Translations under genes and position numbers: made by a program | Shown here: positions 43,256 to 54,390 of the stretch, piece after piece | Numbering within the stretch: position 1 is the first letter of the stretch | Layout: each line of letters opens with the position of its first letter | The notes under the pieces: generated by a model | Seen by the model: only the letters and a program-made list of their open reading frames with translations | Database searches by the model: none | What the model was told of the DNA's origin: nothing | Assembly: GCA_021432635.1 (NCBI GenBank) | Contig: MU270133.1 | Location: 48,098 to 112,097 of the forward strand | Origin: Thozetella sp. PMI_491 | Lineage: Eukaryota > Ascomycota > Sordariomycetes > Chaetosphaeriales > Chaetosphaeriaceae | DNA: 64,000 nt | Direction of reading: 5' to 3'

Positions 43256-43957
43256 TTAGTCGTAGATAACTAGTCCCTCGACAAGGCCGATGAGATCGCC
43301 TCTGGGGAGAGGGATAGGGCCGGCGAAACCCATGGCTCGTAGATCGCGTATCATTTGCCTTCTATAACCGCGGCCCGCAGACCCAGTCGTGGTGTCGACG
43401 TCGGCTCGGTCGGGGCCGGTGAGAGCCACCGCTGGCGTTGGCATCAATGCTCCTGGTACCCCCCATTCGGCCTCGAACTGGACAGCAACGTCTTCCAACG
43501 GGATGCCCACCCTGTGTGCCGCCCCAGTGTAGATGTCCCACACCAAGTGCAGCGGCCAGCTCGACGCTCTCACCAGCTGGTTCCCGAAAGTCTCGCACCA
43601 CTCCGTATCCAAGCGCCAGAAGGCCGCCAGCAGCAGCTCAATGGCATCAATCGAGGGCTTGACATAGAATCTGGCGCCGTCCCGGCGGTGGATGTGGAAA
43701 CTACCCGGCGCACGAGCCCACGCCCGCAGCTGCCGGTCTCGAGCAGCGTGGTGTTGAGTGGGTAGGCCGAGGGCCCGCAGACGTTCGCGCATATTTCGAC
43801 TTCCGCTGGTGTAGTTGGTTTCAGTACGGAAGAGTGGCAGGCGCTCGGGTTCGATAGGAGTATCGGGGCCGCCACCGGAGGTTATGGCTTCCTCGTCCGA
43901 CTCTGTCTCAGCCTGTACTGGGCTTGACTCTCCTCCACGCCTCGTCCTGACGTTCAT
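43256..43957 (-). CDS. Uncharacterised protein, at least 233 residues
   Basis: The frame from the ATG at 43957 (MNVRTRRGGESS) ends at 43256. The first 60 residues are acidic and disordered; the rest looks folded, with segments such as RDGARFYVKPSIDAIELLLAAFWRLDTEW, shown here only to residue type, and GIPLEDVAVQFEAEWGVPG. The end repeats a helix-turn pattern (RDLRAMGFAGPIPLPRGDLIGLVEGLVIYD). No family is recognised. The 5' end is uncertain: just before this ATG lies an acceptor, and the frame continues without a stop across a 56-bp intron (43966-44021) into upstream sequence. The gene is probably longer at its N-terminus. It sits 413 bp upstream of DRS1 on the same strand. Confidence 0.65.
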   Translation of the reverse strand: MNVRTRRGGESSPVQAETESDEEAITSGGGPDTPIEPERLPLFRTETNYTSGSRNMRERLRALGLPTQHHAARDRQLRAWARAPGSFHIHRRDGARFYVKPSIDAIELLLAAFWRLDTEWCETFGNQLVRASSWPLHLVWDIYTGAAHRVGIPLEDVAVQFEAEWGVPGALMPTPAVALTGPDRADVDTTTGSAGRGYRRQMIRDLRAMGFAGPIPLPRGDLIGLVEGLVIYD

Positions 43958-44021
43958 GGTGTCTTCTAGAAGGAAGTTAGGGATACTATGAGGCCCCGAG
44001 TCCGAGAGTGGATAGACTCAC

Positions 44022-44150
44022 TAGCTGCTTCCTTCTCGTCTTTGAGATAATGGGTCTTTGGGTCTCGAGGTCGAGGTGGCTTTGAAGTTCCTGAGGTCTC
44101 GATGGTCTTGTCCAGTTCGCTGGTTGTTGTTTTTGTGATGGTACAAAAAT
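44022..44150 (-). other. Probable upstream exon of the uncharacterised gene at 43256
   Basis: When the intron 43966-44021 (GTGAGT donor, CCCTAAC branch, TTCTAG acceptor) is removed, this stretch joins in frame with the ORF ending at 43256 and reads through without stops (…HYLKDEKEAAKDTMN). Its own 5' border has GTTAAC and CTTTTCAG, a good branch and acceptor pair, so at least one more exon with the start codon should lie further upstream. I did not find a convincing one. Confidence 0.5.
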
Positions 44151-45332
44151 CTGAAAAGACCTTGCGGTTAACTTGAATGTGAATTTCGCGTAATGGAACG
44201 TTCCGGGCTCATTCTACTTCGCCGCGGTGATGTTCTGTGTTGCCGTGGGTCCGCCGAGATCTGTTTACTATCTCGAGGAGACACAAAAAAGGGGGTGGCC
44301 CATGTGAGGGCGATGCGAATGTCCTACCATTTTCCTCACGTCTCAAAACAGCCTTCGAAATACGCTTGGTTTACTGGTGCAGATGTTATCTAATTGGTAC
44401 AAGTTCAGAGATTGATCAGTGTGTTTTGAACTTGATTTGTGAAAGCAAAAGTGTTCTCGCTAGTCGTGGGATGAGGCATCCTAGAAACTATCGTGGGTAC
44501 TAGGACTGGCGGTGGTATTTTGACTAGACAGCCGCTACATATTGCCCCGTCAAAGCGAGGGGGTCCCAGTTTCAAGAAGATACTACTAACACACTAGGCA
44601 AGACAGGTTCATTGAAGACAGGCAGCACGGATCCTAGACCAGTCTCTGGGCACCATCTAGAGATGTAACAAGATCCAAACCTTGGGATACAACCAAATTG
44701 GATCGTATATCCCTGTAACTGGCTCTATGCTTCGCGTGAATGTCTGGCACCGATCGTCAGAAGCATGACTGCCACTCGAAGTACTTTGGAGAAGTGTTCA
44801 ATAAACCTACGTACAAGGCCTCTTGCGCAGCGCGGGTAGCTCTGGTGTGCTGGTTTGCATTCACCCCGAGGCTTACACGATTGTTTAAACGTCTTATTCA
44901 TTTAAACTCCTAATATGCTTTTGAAGTGCCAGGCCTGAGACTGTGTCACGCGCCTAGTAGGCCCTAAGATCTCGCCCGTTCTCCAAATAGAGGACGGCCC
45001 TCGAGACCAGCCAGGCATCCTAGGTATGCAAATCCACCGGTATACCCGTAAATACCCAATCGTCAATAAGGAAGTGTCGTGAGGCCCTTCCGAGGCGCAT
45101 CATACTCCGCTCCCGCTGGCCCGTCCCATTTCTCTAACTTCATCCCAGCCTTCCCGGATAATGTGATGTATAATAATGATGCTAAAAGTGATGGTGTTCC
45201 TGTCAACCCGTAACGCCGTGCCATGTGGTATAATGCCCCTGCCATCTTGAACCCCTGTCCGCGTAGATTAACCCGTTGCCATGCCTCTCGATCTCGTGTC
45301 GGTTCGGCCGCTCGACCGTCGCTCGGGCGCAA
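44151..45332. other. Intergenic, A/T-richer than surroundings
   Basis: Apart from a possible first exon of the gene at 43256, nothing is supported here. The right part is the 3' flank of the membrane-protein gene. Confidence 0.5.
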
Positions 45333-47451
45333 TTATTGCGGGCCCTGCATCGATGGCCGCGAAAATGCCGTCTGTGTCATTTCGTACGACTCGCCAGGTT
45401 CGCCAGGAGCAGTCGACGGCCCTGAGGATGTGGATGCCTCTGCTGCTGCTGCTGCTGCTGCTGCCTGTTGTGCTGCGCGGATCTGGCGCTTCTGCTCGCG
45501 CAGGTGGGCCATCTCGGCATCGTCCAGCAGGAATTTTTGCTCGTCAATCTCTCGCGCGCTCCCGCTGGCTAGCGGCTGATTCTTGAAGGGATTGAACGGG
45601 AGTTGCGGCTCGTTCTGGGGTGCCGCCCCCTGCAGCTCGTACTCTTGCACATCGACTCGGTCGTGGTAATACCCATCCTTGGTAGGCGGCAGCTCGGCCT
45701 GGGCCAGGGGCTCAGCGAGCTTCCGGATGGCCCCCTTCTCCATCGCGTAGAAGTCGGCCGTGGACGCGTAGGGCGGGAGCGGCCCCATGGCGCTGTAGGG
45801 CTCGGCGAAACCCTCATCTCCGACATCGAACGAGAAGCGCCTGGGAGCACCATCGAGCTCTTGATGCTGTGGCTCCGGCTCCTGGTGACCTGGTTGCTGG
45901 CTGTTGGTATAGATGGACTCTGGGGGCAGCATCGGCATCGCCCAGTCGACAATGTTGCGCATGACAGCATCGTCTGGCGGAGGGATCGACGACTTGAAAA
46001 CAGGCGTTGGCGTTACCTTGTTCGGCCCATACGATACTACGAGAGGGATCGTCTTCTTCGGCGGGGAAGGCGTTGTCGACAGGAGCGGTGCGGATTGGTG
46101 GTAGACATAGGAAGATGCGACAGGAATGTCGGGCATCGAGGGCATCGGGGGCATCGGGGGAATGCCCTCGCGGCTATCAATCGATATGGACCCGGCGCGC
46201 ACGTTCAGGTCGCTCGGCCGTGGCGTCAGTGTCGGCGTGACTCGGTTCGGCCCGTACGAGACAACCGCGGGGAGGGTGGCAGATGACTGTAGGCGCGCGG
46301 CCGTCAGTTCTTCGATCTCGGTGGATCGTTCCGAGGGGTAGAAGCTCCCGGGGTTCGATGACACGGGGGAATGCGGCCATGTCGGCGAGTGGAGGTGGGT
46401 GCTCGAATGGAGCGATCGGACGTCGTCGTAGCCGGTCGAGCCTGGAAAGCCGTCGAAAACGGGTTGAACCGGATTCAGCGGCGCTTCTGACCGGCCCGAG
46501 CTCATCGACTCGGTGCCCGGACGCGGCAGGGGCTTCTCCGGCCCTCTCCTCCCGTTCCTCCTGTCGTGGTCTAGGATGACTCCTGCGACATTGGCGTCCT
46601 GGATCCGCCTCCGTCGCCTAAAATAGAAGAAGGCTACCATGGCGCCAATGGCGATGGCGATGCCGGTGATGGCAACGCCCAGGCCGGCTTTGACTCCCGG
46701 AGAGAGGCTCCCGTCGGGGTTGGGGGGGGGTTGGTCGGTCGGCGCCACCTTGCCGGGCTCACCGGAGGCCGACGGTGTCGGCACTGCCTTCTCCACTAGT
46801 GCGTTAGAGGCGGTGGTCGAGGTCGTCGAGGACGCCGTGTTCGGCGGCGTGGTGACAAGGAGCCCGAGGGTCGTGGCCTGGCCGCCGAAGCGTTGGTTCA
46901 CGTATAGATTGAAAGTAGAACTATTGACGGTGCATCCGATCGAACTTGACTGGAGGCTGAAATAGCACGGGTCGTTGGACGAGAACTTGACTTGCACTAG
47001 CGTCGAGGCGCTGAACGGAGAGGGCGACGTGTTGAATTCTGCACGGAGGTTGATTAGTCGGTCAGCAAGGGGACGGGACTGGACGGCCGACTAGGACCGA
47101 GGTGGGAGGAGGGATAATAGCAAGCGAGATCGTGGTGCGATTGCACGCGAGAGGGTCGGGCCACCCACTTTGTACAGGGTTCGACGGCGAACAGTAGAGA
47201 TACAACTGTGGATCCGGGAAATTAGACCGATAGGTGACGTTGATGGTATCGAGGTAATAGAAGGATAATGACTCGGTCGGATAATCGAAGTCGGCGTTGC
47301 AGAGGGCATTCGCGATGCCTGCGGTCAGCAGACTCGGGATCGTGAGGAGAGAGAACAGCAGCCGCGGGAGGGTAGCGGCATTCCGTGAGGTGCTAGCGCA
47401 GGGCCTAAAGGCGTGTCGGGGGGTTCTCGTCCGTTTCTTTCCCGTCGCCAT
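45333..47451 (-). CDS. Single-pass membrane protein with signal peptide and long cytoplasmic tail
   Basis: Two exons, 47169-47451 and 45333-47038, give 662 residues. The acceptor (CCGTGCAG, with CTAAT branch) is clear; the donor (GTGGGT at 47168) was chosen by phase and is less certain. The N-terminus has a basic lead, a hydrophobic core (LPRLLFSLLTIPSLLTAG) and ANALC, a plausible signal cleavage site. The lumenal part, about 170 residues, is Cys-poor with possible N-glycosylation sites (NVT, NRT). One membrane helix (AGLGVAITGIAIAIGAMVAF) is followed by RRRRR, fixing the tail in the cytosol. The tail is Pro/Ser-rich, carries two copies of VVSYGPN(R/K)VTPT, and ends with a poly-Ala helix encoded by a CTG repeat. 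It may be a cell-surface sensor; that is inference from architecture. No family name is offered. Confidence 0.8.
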
Positions 47452-47668
47452 CGCCTTGGCCGAAAAAGAAGGGCGAGTTCCGCTCTTCAGACCGGCATCG
47501 CAAACCTAGACAAAATAAGATGCAATCGCGGCTCGGGGCGTGGTGAATAGGTGCGTCGCTGACGTCGTCCACGGAGTGCGTCTGTCGCCAGGATGGGAAT
47601 GTGGGAGGGGATCGACTGAATCAGCACGATCCGTTTGGGAGTGGGCGGAAGGGGGGGGAAGAGGGCGG

Positions 47669-47713
47669 GTGAGTGAGAGAGAGTGAGTGAGTGAATGAGT
47701 GAGCGAGAGAGGG
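47669..47713. repeat. GA/GAGT-type microsatellite
   Basis: Imperfect units of GTGA, GAGT and GAGA form a purine-rich run about 220 bp upstream of the membrane-protein start codon. Confidence 0.8.
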
Positions 47714-48390
47714 AGGACCCCTGTGCGGATTCGAGGCTGAGGGGGGGAACGGCCCTGCTTGGACCGTGTGTTACGGCAGACGGAGGCAGAGTCGACCTTG
47801 AACCTGCAGCTGCACAATACGGTACCAGGGGCAAGTTTCCCACTGGCGAAGGGGCAACCAGAGTTGCGAGGAGCGAAGAGCTGGGGGGAAGTTCAAGGAA
47901 CCTTGCAGATACGGAGCTTATAGCAAGCAGTAGAGTAACAGCAGCAACAAAGTCATCACCACCACTCCTTGGAGACACCGGCAGCACACGAGGCGAGACG
48001 AAGGACGAGATTGCACACAGAATCAGACGGAGGGGAGGCGGGAGGAAACGCCAAATGGGATGGCAGGACCAGCGCCGGGTGCTGCCAAGCCTGCCAGCCC
48101 GTGCAGCGGCCATATGCCCGTTCAAAGCAGACCTCAATCTCCTGGAGGAGGGCGTTGGTGTTTGCCTGGAGTGCGGCCTGGTCTGCCCTGCGATTCATGC
48201 ATCAGTTGGCCTGACCCAGCCCGTTGCTTTCCCACCCCCGGTTGTTCTGCAGGGTAGCGCCGCGACTGGTGCCACCGCGACGGCCACCCATCAGAGAGGA
48301 CGGCCCGGGGGGGGTGCGCGAGGTGGTTGGTTGGAAAGCCCTTCCGTCCAATCTTTCGAAGCTGGCCGCTCTGCCACCTTCCCCCCCAAG

Positions 48391-48417
48391 CCCATACAGC
48401 CCATACAGCCCATACAC
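48391..48417. repeat. Three tandem copies of a 9-bp unit (CCCATACAG type)
   Basis: CCCATACAG is repeated almost exactly three times (the last copy ends in C). It creates the artificial peptide PIQPIQPI in one frame. Confidence 0.85.
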
Positions 48418-50963
48418 AGTCTAGCACATCCAGGTTTCGCCAACACGGGTTCGAAGCCCCGATCCCTCGGAGGCGACGGTGCAACATGGCGACGATCCCG
48501 TGGCGATAGTAGCCCGCCCGTTTCGCCGGAGGCCCCGCTCTTTTTATTTCCACTCTTTCTTCTACTGTCGGTAGGTTGGGGGGGCGGGCGAGGCTGGTTG
48601 GCTGGTAGGGGGATCGTATTGCCTTTGATTTCATTTCTGTTCTATTGCGTGGGGCGCCGGCGGTTCTGGACACCGGAAGCTGGCGGCGCATGGCACACGA
48701 GGTATCCGTCTCCCCCCTTGGCGGGAGGTCACAGACTAGCGGGGGAGGGGGGGGTTTGTCGGCGGCGTTCGCAAGGCCGTATAATCGCTGACTGCTTGTC
48801 CCTTCTCTTCCGATGTTCCCTTAACTTTTTCTAAAACATTCTCGACTCCGTTCTGATCCAGGGGGGGCGGAGAGTTCAAACGCGCTCCTTGCGGCACTGG
48901 TCCGAACTGACGCAACGGCACACAGGACGGTGGCCCCTAAATGGACACATCCCCGCCAAGGGGCGCGACTCCGTATTTCTTTTCGCCCAGGTTCTGTGCT
49001 CTGCAACTCTTGCTCTGCCGGGACCCCCTAACAGCGGCAAGGCCAGCCCCACACCAGTCTGCGCCTGGGAGCGCCTAGCCCATATTTATCTCTGTTAAGC
49101 CGCGACCCTGCGGCACAGGCCCCTCGCCATTGGGTCCGGCAGACGAGGGGCATGAGCCAGGAAAGCCAGCTTGGCCAGGTGGACAGACTCTGCCAGCGTC
49201 TGGGAGCAGCTGAAAGCACTGGCTCCTTCCTCCTCGGAGGGGCGGCCAAGCTCAGCTGCCCATCCGTGGGCGCGTGCGACGAGGTGCCAAGGGGCACAAC
49301 AGCACCGTACTTGCCTTTGTACCTGTCTGTACGAAGTACAGTGCAGGCCTGGCGGCCCACGGACTCTTCGAGATCTGCGCGAGCATTGGGACCGAACAAA
49401 CGCCCCGCCCCCCGAGCCGTTTCTAGAAGCCGAAAAGATCCGGGGCGTCACTGTACGACCAGGACGTGAGGCAAGTTGGCAAGCTTCTGCAAAGGGGGCA
49501 CAGCGAGCGAGAGAAGGGCGGCAAGACGGGGAGGGAAGAAAATGCTTCAGTATATTTCGTCCGATCTGGTCGGTGTCACAGTGGGGCTAGAGGCCCCATC
49601 GTTGGGACACTCGAGAAACACGCCACTGTGGCAGCGCCACAGAGGGCGATGGGAACGGCACGACCAAAGGTCCTCCTTCCTTCCCACCCCATAAAACGGA
49701 AAGGGCCCAACACGTTCTTGCCTCTCTGTCCCGGGGAAGCGATTGCGCGGCTTCCGTCCGGCCCATTATGCCCCCTCTCCGTGCCAGAGTTTATTACCCA
49801 CCGCCGTGCCGTGACCGCGACCCACGATGCACCTCTCTCAGCCTGCACGTCCTCCCGAGCATGTCAGCGGTCTTTGGCAGAGCCGTGCCCACTGCCGGGG
49901 CTGCGCGGCTGCCATTGGGTCGGCCGAATTTTAAAGATCTGACACGATCAGCCCCAGGGAGTCTTGCTGTCTGCAGCAGGCTAGCAAGCGCATGCACTCG
50001 ACACGCTGGCGAACAGACAGAGCCTGCTGGTGGCTGGCCCCGTCAGGATCCAAGGGGGGGCGCGGGCGTCGAAGGAGGCTTTGTTGGCCGTTTGTCTCGT
50101 TTCAATTTCGCACACAAACAGCCAGGCAAGCCAGGTCCCAATTTCGGTCTCCTAGTCCGGCCAGTCCCTTTTGCGGCATGTAGCGAGTTCCAGAAGTCGG
50201 CGCCAGGATGGACTTTGGTCGTCGAGATGGCCTGCAGCCGAACGCAAGGCCGTTTGTAGATACCGACTGGCGTCTAGCCCTTGAGCACCTTCCCCCCTTT
50301 TCCCCGCTCTTCCTTTCCCCAGGCCACGCTGTCAGCGGGCGGCGATGAAAGCAGCTTCTCGTTTCTTTCCCCCCTTTCCCCTTCGGCCTGTCCTGTCAGC
50401 GTTCGTGGCAAGGCGTTGATTATTGATGACAGGTGCAGGATACCCGTATCGCAATTGACCACGGACTGCCATGTGGTTCCCCTGATGCATCCCCTACCTA
50501 CTTGCCCACCGCTATGATCTTAGTAATCTGCAGTCACCTCGCGCACGCCGCTAGGGCAAGGAGGTGTTCCCAGGCGCCCTTCCTACCTACGTCTGGTTCA
50601 GAGCCTGTGAAGCACCAACCCGCTGGTCGGGGAGCGCCTTTCCCGCAGGCTTATGGTGCTCGGTCGCGGTAAGCCGCAGCCGAGCCAACCACCGCCACTC
50701 TCCATGCGCGACAGCAGAAGCTAAGCTTGACAAGGACAGCAGGTGGCAGGCTATGCAATCCGAGAGCAGGGGAGGCATCTCCCAATCTGCGCATGTTTCG
50801 TGCAGATGGCCTCGCGTAGCTGAAGCCGCAAGGCTTTAATCGGCCGATGACAAGACGGAAAGGGACAGAGAGCGAGGAGCAGACCGCCGGCGGGCAGGCC
50901 ATGCAAGACCTTGGTCAATTTCGTGTCTATCCTAAAAGTACTCTGTAGCCGGGGGGCTCTTTC

Positions 50964-51936
50964 TCAAGGATTGTAGCTGATCACCTGCATCTTCCGGACT
51001 TCGTATAACGTATCTGCGCCAGCCGTCAGCCTCTACAGCCCTGCAAAAGCTAGTGAGGACCGCAATCACATCGGCGGGCGGAATCCAAAGCGAACCCGAG
51101 CCGGGTAGCGGGACTTACCAGACTCCGGACCTGGCGACCCCGAAGAGCCCTCCATCTGGAGGTCGTTGATGCTGTCCAAGGTCAGATATACCCATACCCG
51201 GGATCGGATCTGACTGGGAAAGCCGGCGCCGCTCCGCGGGACCGCGCCTCACTTACAGATACATGGCCTTTCCCAGAAACCCCTTTCCAACCTGGGTCGT
51301 GACTAACTTGTCGTCCATAAAAAACTTGATGGCCAGATCCCTCCCGTTCTCGTCCCTGATCTCACACCGGATCTTGTGGAAGTCGTCTGGCTTGGGATAC
51401 TGTACGTCCAGCGCCGCGACTTGAGACGACGTGTTGAACGTGTTGAACGAGATCTTGCCTGACCCTTTCCACTCGGCCATGTCCACCTCGGGTGGCCAGC
51501 CGTCCACCGCGGTCAGCCAGAAGGCTGGCCAAGTGCCTCGGGCCGTGGTGGCCCGGAACTCGCCGATGAAATCGAAGCCGCCGCCCTTGGTGACGGTGAA
51601 GTGCTCCTTGGCGTACGTCGTGCCCGAGAGATATTTGATCTTGATGGCCTTGCCGCCGTGCGAGGCGTCCTTCTGCCCGTTGACCCGCTTAGCCGTGTGC
51701 CGGAGGGTGCCGTCGACGAGCGCCACTTGGCTCTTGTCCATGCGGGCGGCGCCGTTGTGGTCGGTGCCCCAGGGGTAGTTGACCCCGAAATACTTGTCAA
51801 AGTCGGCCTGCGAGTCAAAGCATGTCTCCGGGATGATGACCTTGGAAGCCGCCTTCACGACCGCCGCCGAGCAGAGTGATGCAATTGCGGCTATCGCAAA
51901 GAGCAGCGCCCAGGATCGCACGCAAAGCCGGTGCAT
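50964..51936 (-). CDS. Secreted GH16-like glycoside hydrolase (concanavalin A-like fold)
   Basis: Three exons, 51257-51936, 51119-51171 and 50964-51013, give 260 residues. Introns 51172-51256 (GTAAGT) and 51014-51118 (GTAAGT, GCTGAC branch) agree in phase, and the last exon gives the expected final strand (DTLYEVRKMQVISYNP). The N-terminus is a signal peptide (hydrophobic LLFAIAAIASLCSA). The core TWPAFWLTAVDGWPPEVDMAEW contains E150-VDMAE-155, which fits the GH16 catalytic pattern ExDxxE with E150 as nucleophile and E155 as acid/base. GH16 enzymes cut beta-glucans and related polymers; the substrate is not clear. The start at 51936 is a true ATG. It acts outside the cell, on the fungal wall or on plant matter. 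Confidence 0.82.
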
Positions 51937-52307
51937 CTTGCTACGCTGCGCTCAAGGCGAGAGTGACTGGTGCCCAAGTCAGCGTTCAAGCTGCGCAGCC
52001 GGGCCGTGGTTATGTATCACAGCGTGGCATCCTGTCGTTCCTGGGCGGCCTACGCGACCGGCTTCTTGCGTCCGAATCCTGGCCAGGCAATATAATATCC
52101 TCGAGATGAGCAGCTGGTGTTGCTGGGCGCCCCTCTCGACCCATGGCCATCGCAATCAGCCGGAGGGTACACTTCCGCCGGTTAAGTGAGTGCAGAAATG
52201 GCACCTGGTCTTGGAAGTTGGACAAATGCCCATCCGCGCCTGAGAGTCCATGGAATGGTCTTGGACTATTCGACTAGGCATCCCACCTAGCTTCTGTTTC
52301 TGCTGCC

Positions 52308-52348
52308 TTCTTTGTTGTTTGCTTGTTTGTTGCTTGTTGCTTGTTGCT
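52308..52348. repeat. Imperfect TTG/TTGC repeat
   Basis: Units of TTGTTTGC and TTGCTTG alternate over about 40 bp. They make a spurious Cys/Leu-rich open frame on the plus strand. Confidence 0.75.
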
Positions 52349-52586
52349 AGTGTCACACGCCAGTCGAAGGGCAGCCATATCGTTCCGAGTTCCGATCCCA
52401 AAGCGTGCTACTTAGCCACCAACCCAGCAAGCTAAGTGCCGCATTCAGTGGGTCGTCTCAGACAACCGGGTGCCGTACACCAATGGCAAGGCGATCGAGC
52501 GGACTGACCTGGGGAGTCGTGGGTCGAGTCATGGAGGTGGATGCTGGCAGCTGTCTTCCATGCCAGGCACCTTGCGCCTGAGCATC

Positions 52587-52644
52587 TGGAGGAATGGCGG
52601 AATCGGCCAGGGGTCAAGACCCCACACGCTCGATTCCTCCACCA
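52587..52644 (+). other. tRNA-like hairpin ending in CCA
   Basis: TGGAGGAAT (52587-52595) pairs perfectly with ATTCCTCCA (52633-52641), and CCA follows directly. A second perfect stem, GGGGTC / GACCCC, lies inside it. GGCGGAATCGG after the first strand resembles the D-arm of some tRNA-Leu genes, but there is no T-arm and the element is too short for a tRNA. It may be a degraded tRNA or a chance structure. Confidence 0.4.
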
Positions 52645-53115
52645 AAAAGAGATATGCGGCGACTAGCCGAGACATCTGGTTCCGGCGGAGTGTGTTCGGA
52701 GCTCGGGACTACCGCCCCAGCTCTCCCGCTAACACATCCCCCACCATTGGGCTGCCCGACAGTGGCCGCCCCTGAACCATCCAAAGCGGAGTGGGATAAC
52801 CCGGCACCAGCAGAGCCTTGCCCGCGGCATAATTTTGTTGATGCCTCAGCGCTCAGTCTATGGCCGAAGGAGATAGTTGATATAGAAAGTCAAGGGGGGT
52901 TTGAATCAGAAGAATTTTTTAAAAATAAAATAAAATAAAAATTACCATGAACGATAAGAAAGAGGGGGCGTGGAGTAGAGAAGTGAGTCGGGGCGCCAAG
53001 CCGGACGAGATCTATCTCTGTCGTCAGTCGCGGGGAACCTTCGGTATCGCATCTAAGAAAAAAAACGACACCGCCGAGCTCGCTAAGAACCCGCCCACCG
53101 GAGCTCTGGACCTGC

Positions 53116-54390
53116 ATGGCGGCGGCAATAAATAGTCGCAGCTCCACCCGAGTGCTCCGGGTTCTGTCCCGTCCTTGCTCCGATAGCCAAGGAAAGACCT
53201 GGTCGATTCTTCAAGGCGTCGATAAAGCTGCCGTTCCTCGCCCCTCCTCCCCTCCCACAGCCTCCCACACGGCATCGTCGGCCCGCGGTGCACACGCCAG
53301 CTCGCTCTCAACCTCTGCGCCATATCGCTCGTACTGCTCGCGAGTGCATCCCCGTCAGTACTCATCCCACGCCAGGCCGCCCAGGATGGCGACGGCCGCA
53401 GAGACCACGGCGAAGCTAGAGGCTGAGTTTAAGCGCAACCCTCACGGCAACTTCAAGGAGGTGGAGGCATCGCGCCCCCTGTTCGACCGGTCGGCCGAGT
53501 TTCACTGGACGCAGACGGTCCAGCCCGAGTGGACCTACGGGTCCGGCGGCAACGACAGTGATCCGGCCGCCAAGACAGCCAAGCATGTGTCGATCGACCC
53601 GTTCGACCCGGCGCGGCCGGCGCGGCTCAACTACAAGCTGCTGATCGGCGCCGTGGTGCCGCGGCCTATCGCGTTCCTGTCGACCGTGTCCAAGGACGGC
53701 ACGAGCACGAACCTGGCGCCCTTCAGCTTCTTCAACATGATGGGACACGACCCGCCCATCTTCGTCGTGGGCTTCGCCTCGTCCGTAGCGGCGGCCAAGG
53801 ACTCGCTCCGCAACCTCATCGAGTCGGGCGAGTGCGTCATCAACATCATCTCAGAGGGCTATGTCGAGGCCGCCAACTCGACCAGCGTCAACGCCCCCTA
53901 CGGCGTCAGCGAGTGGGACGTCTCGGGCCTCACCCCCGTACACGACTGCCAGGAAGTCAAGGCGGCGCGCGTCAAGGAGGCTATCTTCAGCATCGAGGGC
54001 AAGCTGGACAGCTATCGCGAGATCGAGAGCCGGTCCAAGCCGGGCTCCAAGAGCACCACCATCGCCACCATCGAGGGCGTGCGGTTCTGGGCGCGGGAAG
54101 ATGCCATCAATGCTGATCGGGACATGCTGGACCCCAAGGTAAGACCTCCCTTCCTCCCGGTCTGCCTGTAGGCTTGGCGGAACATGCCTCGGTGGCAGAG
54201 ATCGGATGTAAGAAACTGTGGCGGCAGAGGCTAACAATTACTCCAGGTGCTCCGTCCGGTAGGTAGGTTAGGGGGTGTCTCGTATGGAAGGACCACACAG
54301 GCGTTCGAGCTCCTACGGCCGGACTTTGAGAAGGATCTGGGCGGCAAGGAGGCTGTTGAGAAACTAAAGACCGGAAACCCTGCGAATTAA
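53116..54390 (+). CDS. FMN-binding flavin reductase-like protein with mitochondrial-type presequence
   Basis: Two exons, 53116-54138 and 54247-54390, give 388 residues; the intron has GTAAGA, GCTAAC and CTCCAG. The core has the flavin reductase-like split-barrel pattern: LNYKLLIGAVVPRPIAFLST, then GTSTNLAPFSFFNMMGHDPP (FMN-binding turn) and the conserved NIISEGYVEAANST. Such proteins bind FMN and are related to NTA monooxygenase component B and other flavin reductases; the actual substrate is unknown. Residues 1-90 form an Arg/Ser/Ala-rich, nearly acid-free extension that ends in R80-QYSS-84, the R-3 type cleavage site of mitochondrial processing peptidase. A second ATG at 53386 (MATAAETTAKLEAEF) begins where the conserved protein usually begins, so both mitochondrial and cytosolic forms may be made. 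Convergent with PDE1. Confidence 0.87.

Larger units (their letters stand above)
47452..50963. other. 3.5-kb gene-poor stretch
   Basis: No gene could be supported. The longest open frame (47695-48834, plus) is built on repeats and has no family features. The stretch contains GAGT-type repeats near 47669 and a 9-bp tandem repeat at 48391. The part next to 47452 is promoter and leader of the membrane-protein gene. Confidence 0.5.
51937..53115. other. Divergent intergenic region with repeats and a tRNA-like hairpin
   Basis: This 1.2-kb stretch separates the GH16-like gene and the FMN gene, which are transcribed away from each other. It holds a TTGTTTGC-type repeat near 52308-52348, a tRNA-like hairpin at 52587-52644 and an AAAAT-rich patch at 52913-52942. 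No protein gene is supported. Confidence 0.55.

Noticed and set aside
48440-48470. GGGTTCGAAGCCC resembling a tRNA T-arm
   Set aside because: No D-arm or anticodon arm lies at the right distance upstream.
47695-48834. 379-codon open frame on the plus strand starting with ATG
   Set aside because: It lies in GC-rich, repeat-bearing DNA upstream of the membrane-protein gene, has low-complexity peptide (including PIQPIQPI from a 9-bp repeat), no domain and no splice structure.
52250-52435. Small Cys/Leu-rich peptide frame that looks like a membrane peptide
   Set aside because: The hydrophobic residues come from a TTG/TTGC microsatellite; nothing else supports translation.
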